Below are positions 5,354-6,829 of a stretch of DNA of 6,829 bases, in pieces (the first letter of the stretch is position 1; every line of letters begins with the position of its first letter). A program made the position numbers and the translations under genes. Source of the DNA: Candidatus Caldarchaeum sp. (GTDB taxonomy: Archaea; Thermoproteota; Nitrososphaeria_A; Caldarchaeales; Caldarchaeaceae). The notes under the pieces were generated by a model, which saw nothing but the letters and a program-made list of their open reading frames with translations, made no database searches and was not told where the DNA came from. The DNA is taken from positions 1-6,829 of the forward strand of contig JANWZT010000063.1 in NCBI GenBank assembly GCA_025054515.1. The letters are read 5' to 3'.

Positions 5354-6559
5354 ATGTCCTCAGAACCTTGGCGTAGCGAAAGACACTGGGTAAGCCCCTA
5401 CAACTTCGTTCCGGAAGTTTTCAAACAATTTAACTTCCCCGAGAAAATCGAGATATACGACGTAACGCTCCGGGATGGTGAGCAGGCTCCGGGCGTCGTG
5501 TTGCGTTCTGACGAAAAACTCGAAATTGCGAAAGCTTTGGATGAGCTCGGCGTCCATCGTATCGAAGCTGGCATGCCCGTGGTCTCGAAAGAAGATTTCA
5601 ACGCCGTCAAAATGATCGCCAGCGAAGGGTTGCGGACGAGGGTTTTCGGGTTTGCACGCCTAGTCAAAGAGGACATCGACGCCGCAATCGAAGCGGGGGT
5701 TTCGGGCATCGTGACAGAAGGCCCTGTCGGTGTGCCAAAGTTAATGCAGTTTGGATGGAAACCCGAGGACGTAGTGGAAAAAGCCGTCACCCACGTTGAC
5801 TACGCGAAAGACCACGGCCTTTATACGGTGTTTTTCGGAGTCGACGGAACAAGGGCTGACATAAATTTCCTCAAACACATCTACTCGAGGGTAGTTGAGG
5901 AGGCGAAGCCCAATTCTGTTGCCGTCGTCGACACGATGGGATGCGCTTCCCCCGAAGGCTTCAGGTACCTCGTTGGGGAGGTTGTCAAAACGGTTAGAGT
6001 TCCAGTCGAGGTCCACTGTCATAATGATTTTGGTATGGGTACGGCCGTGAGCATCGCGGGTCTTTCTGCTGGAGCGAGCGTCGTCCATGTCTCCGTCAAC
6101 GGAATCGGGGAGAGAGCGGGCAACGCGAGCCTCGAGGAGGTGGCGCTCAGCCTCGAACTGCTGTACGGGAGGAAGCTCGGCCTTAACTACGAAAAGCTCG
6201 TCGAAGTCTCTAAGCTCGTGGAAAAACTAACCGGGTTCCGTCTAGCGGCCAACAAGCCCGTCGTCGGCGACCGTGTTTTCACCCGCGAATCCGGTATTTC
6301 GGTGGCGGGATGGATAAAATATCATCTGGGTTCGGAAGCTTTTCTGCCGGAGATGGTGGGAAACAGGCATGACGTTCTGGTCGGAAAGAAAAGCGGCAAA
6401 CATTCGTTAGAATGGAAACTCGAAAAGCTGGGAATCACAGCATCCGCAGAGCAAGTGAAGGCACTCGTCGAAAAGGTGAAGGAGAAATCACTGGAGAAGA
6501 AAGGGCCGTTGACTGATGAGGAGTTGTTGGAATGTCTCAAGTCGGTGAAGGCGACTTAG
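5354..6559 (+). CDS. Homocitrate/isopropylmalate synthase-like DRE-TIM metallolyase
   Basis: TIM-barrel enzyme of the HMGL-like (DRE-TIM) family: divalent-metal-dependent Claisen condensation or aldol-type cleavage on 2-oxoacids. It has 401 residues from ATG 5354. DVTLRDGEQAPG at 36-47 provides the catalytic Arg40 and metal ligand Asp41; GEQ rather than GLQ favours the synthase branch over HMG-CoA lyase. HCHND at 221-225 gives metal ligands His221 and His223, and NGIGERAGN at 249-257 is the second family signature. The segment from PVVGDRVFTRESGIS at 302-316 to VGKKSGKHSL at 343-352 matches the NifV/LeuA subdomain, but the catalytic His of the usual ESGIH is Ser316. There is no LeuA regulatory domain. 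An extra segment of about 30 residues, HWVSPYNF at 11-18, precedes the barrel. ATG 5354 follows the FAH stop by one base; TTG 5339 is less likely. The last 28 bases overlap the next gene. Product unknown. Confidence 0.9.
   Translation: MSSEPWRSERHWVSPYNFVPEVFKQFNFPEKIEIYDVTLRDGEQAPGVVLRSDEKLEIAKALDELGVHRIEAGMPVVSKEDFNAVKMIASEGLRTRVFGFARLVKEDIDAAIEAGVSGIVTEGPVGVPKLMQFGWKPEDVVEKAVTHVDYAKDHGLYTVFFGVDGTRADINFLKHIYSRVVEEAKPNSVAVVDTMGCASPEGFRYLVGEVVKTVRVPVEVHCHNDFGMGTAVSIAGLSAGASVVHVSVNGIGERAGNASLEEVALSLELLYGRKLGLNYEKLVEVSKLVEKLTGFRLAANKPVVGDRVFTRESGISVAGWIKYHLGSEAFLPEMVGNRHDVLVGKKSGKHSLEWKLEKLGITASAEQVKALVEKVKEKSLEKKGPLTDEELLECLKSVKAT
6518..6523 (+). promoter_or_regulatory. Shine-Dalgarno site for the E1 alpha gene
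   Basis: GAGGAG lies inside the end of the upstream coding region, 8 bases before ATG 6532. It is the only strong ribosome-binding motif I found, and it supports ATG 6532 over the later GTG at 6571. It fits the archaeal habit of using Shine-Dalgarno motifs for genes inside operons while first genes are leaderless. Confidence 0.7.
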
Positions 6560-6829
6560 GGCTCTATCGTGTGCTCAGCCCGGAAGGGGAGCTGGTCGGC
6601 GAGCCCGACCCATCCATCACGGATGACCTGCTTCGGAAGATGATGCGTGAAATGGTGATGCTGAGGACGTTCGACACGTGGATGATGAAAATCCATCCGC
6701 TGGGAAAAGCTTCCCGCTACGCCCCCGTCGAGGGCCAGGAGGCGGCCGTCGTGGGCAGCGTCAACAGCCTTTCCAGAAACGACTGGGTCTTTCCCACATA
6801 CAGGGAGCTCACGATCGGGCTGCTCCGAG
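6532..6829 (+). CDS. 2-oxoacid dehydrogenase complex E1 alpha subunit (pyruvate or branched-chain), 3' end outside window
   Basis: Thiamine-diphosphate-dependent E1 alpha subunit, which with E1 beta decarboxylates a 2-oxoacid and loads the acyl group on the lipoyl E2. Only 99 codons are visible; full-length proteins are about 350-370 residues. The visible part matches the family N-terminus: YRVLSPEGELV at about 12-22, a DDLLRKMMREMVMLRTFD helix at about 31-48, then YAPVEGQEAAVVGS at about 63-76 and DWVFPTYRE at about 84-92. These are the conserved blocks that precede the thiamine-diphosphate site, which lies beyond the window. ATG 6532 has a good Shine-Dalgarno and overlaps the previous gene by 28 bases, so translation is probably coupled. 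E1 beta and E2 genes are expected downstream. Pyruvate versus branched-chain 2-oxoacid specificity cannot be decided from this part. Confidence 0.9.
   Translation, partial: MSQVGEGDLGLYRVLSPEGELVGEPDPSITDDLLRKMMREMVMLRTFDTWMMKIHPLGKASRYAPVEGQEAAVVGSVNSLSRNDWVFPTYRELTIGLLR

Noticed and set aside
5398..5790. Minus-strand open frame of 130 codons opposite the synthase-like gene
   Set aside because: It is antisense to a gene with clear family motifs, the translation is dominated by Ser/Thr/Pro with no domain, and no start signal is visible.

Overview
The window looks archaeal. Two gene starts have A/T-rich boxes whose centres lie about 26-29 bases upstream of the start codon, which is the spacing of archaeal TATA elements that drive leaderless or nearly leaderless mRNAs. 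One gene inside an operon instead has a clear Shine-Dalgarno motif, and two of the chosen starts are GTG. Genes are packed with almost no space between them and base composition is moderate (roughly half G+C by eye). The enzyme set (acyl-CoA dehydrogenase, PaaK-type CoA ligase, FAH-family enzyme, DRE-TIM aldolase-like enzyme, 2-oxoacid dehydrogenase) would suit a heterotrophic member of the Thermoproteota, for example a Caldiarchaeum/Aigarchaeota-like lineage. That placement is inference only; no marker gene is present.

Layout. Positions 1-841 (minus) hold the N-terminal part of a major-facilitator transporter of the fosmidomycin-resistance type, cut by the left edge. After a 36-base divergent gap, 878-2005 (plus) is an acyl-CoA dehydrogenase. 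Its stop overlaps the stop of the convergent two-gene minus-strand operon: a PaaK-like CoA ligase (4293-2983) followed 3 bases later by an ornithine cyclodeaminase/mu-crystallin family dehydrogenase (2979-2002). A second divergent region at about 4294-4386 separates this from a plus-strand operon: an FAH-family enzyme (4387-5352), a homocitrate/isopropylmalate synthase-like enzyme (5354-6559, 1-base gap) and the start of a thiamine-diphosphate 2-oxoacid dehydrogenase E1 alpha subunit (6532 onward, 28-base overlap), cut by the right edge. No stretch over 300 bases lacks a gene. No RNA gene, mobile element, CRISPR array or long repeat was seen.

How the genes may work together. The content reads as a catabolic locus for organic or amino/aromatic acids: uptake or efflux (transporter), activation to a CoA thioester (PaaK-like), alpha,beta-oxidation (dehydrogenase), cleavage, hydration or isomerisation of a 2-oxo/enol acid (FAH family), carbon-carbon bond chemistry on a 2-oxoacid (DRE-TIM enzyme) and oxidative decarboxylation of a 2-oxoacid to an acyl-CoA (E1 alpha). 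Substrates cannot be read from the sequence. Three enzymes (acyl-CoA dehydrogenase, ornithine cyclodeaminase-like, homocitrate synthase-like) differ from their textbook relatives at catalytic positions, so textbook names should not be transferred to them. No wholly new kind of system is evident; the most interesting unit is the FAH / DRE-TIM / E1 alpha operon and its symmetric divergent promoter.
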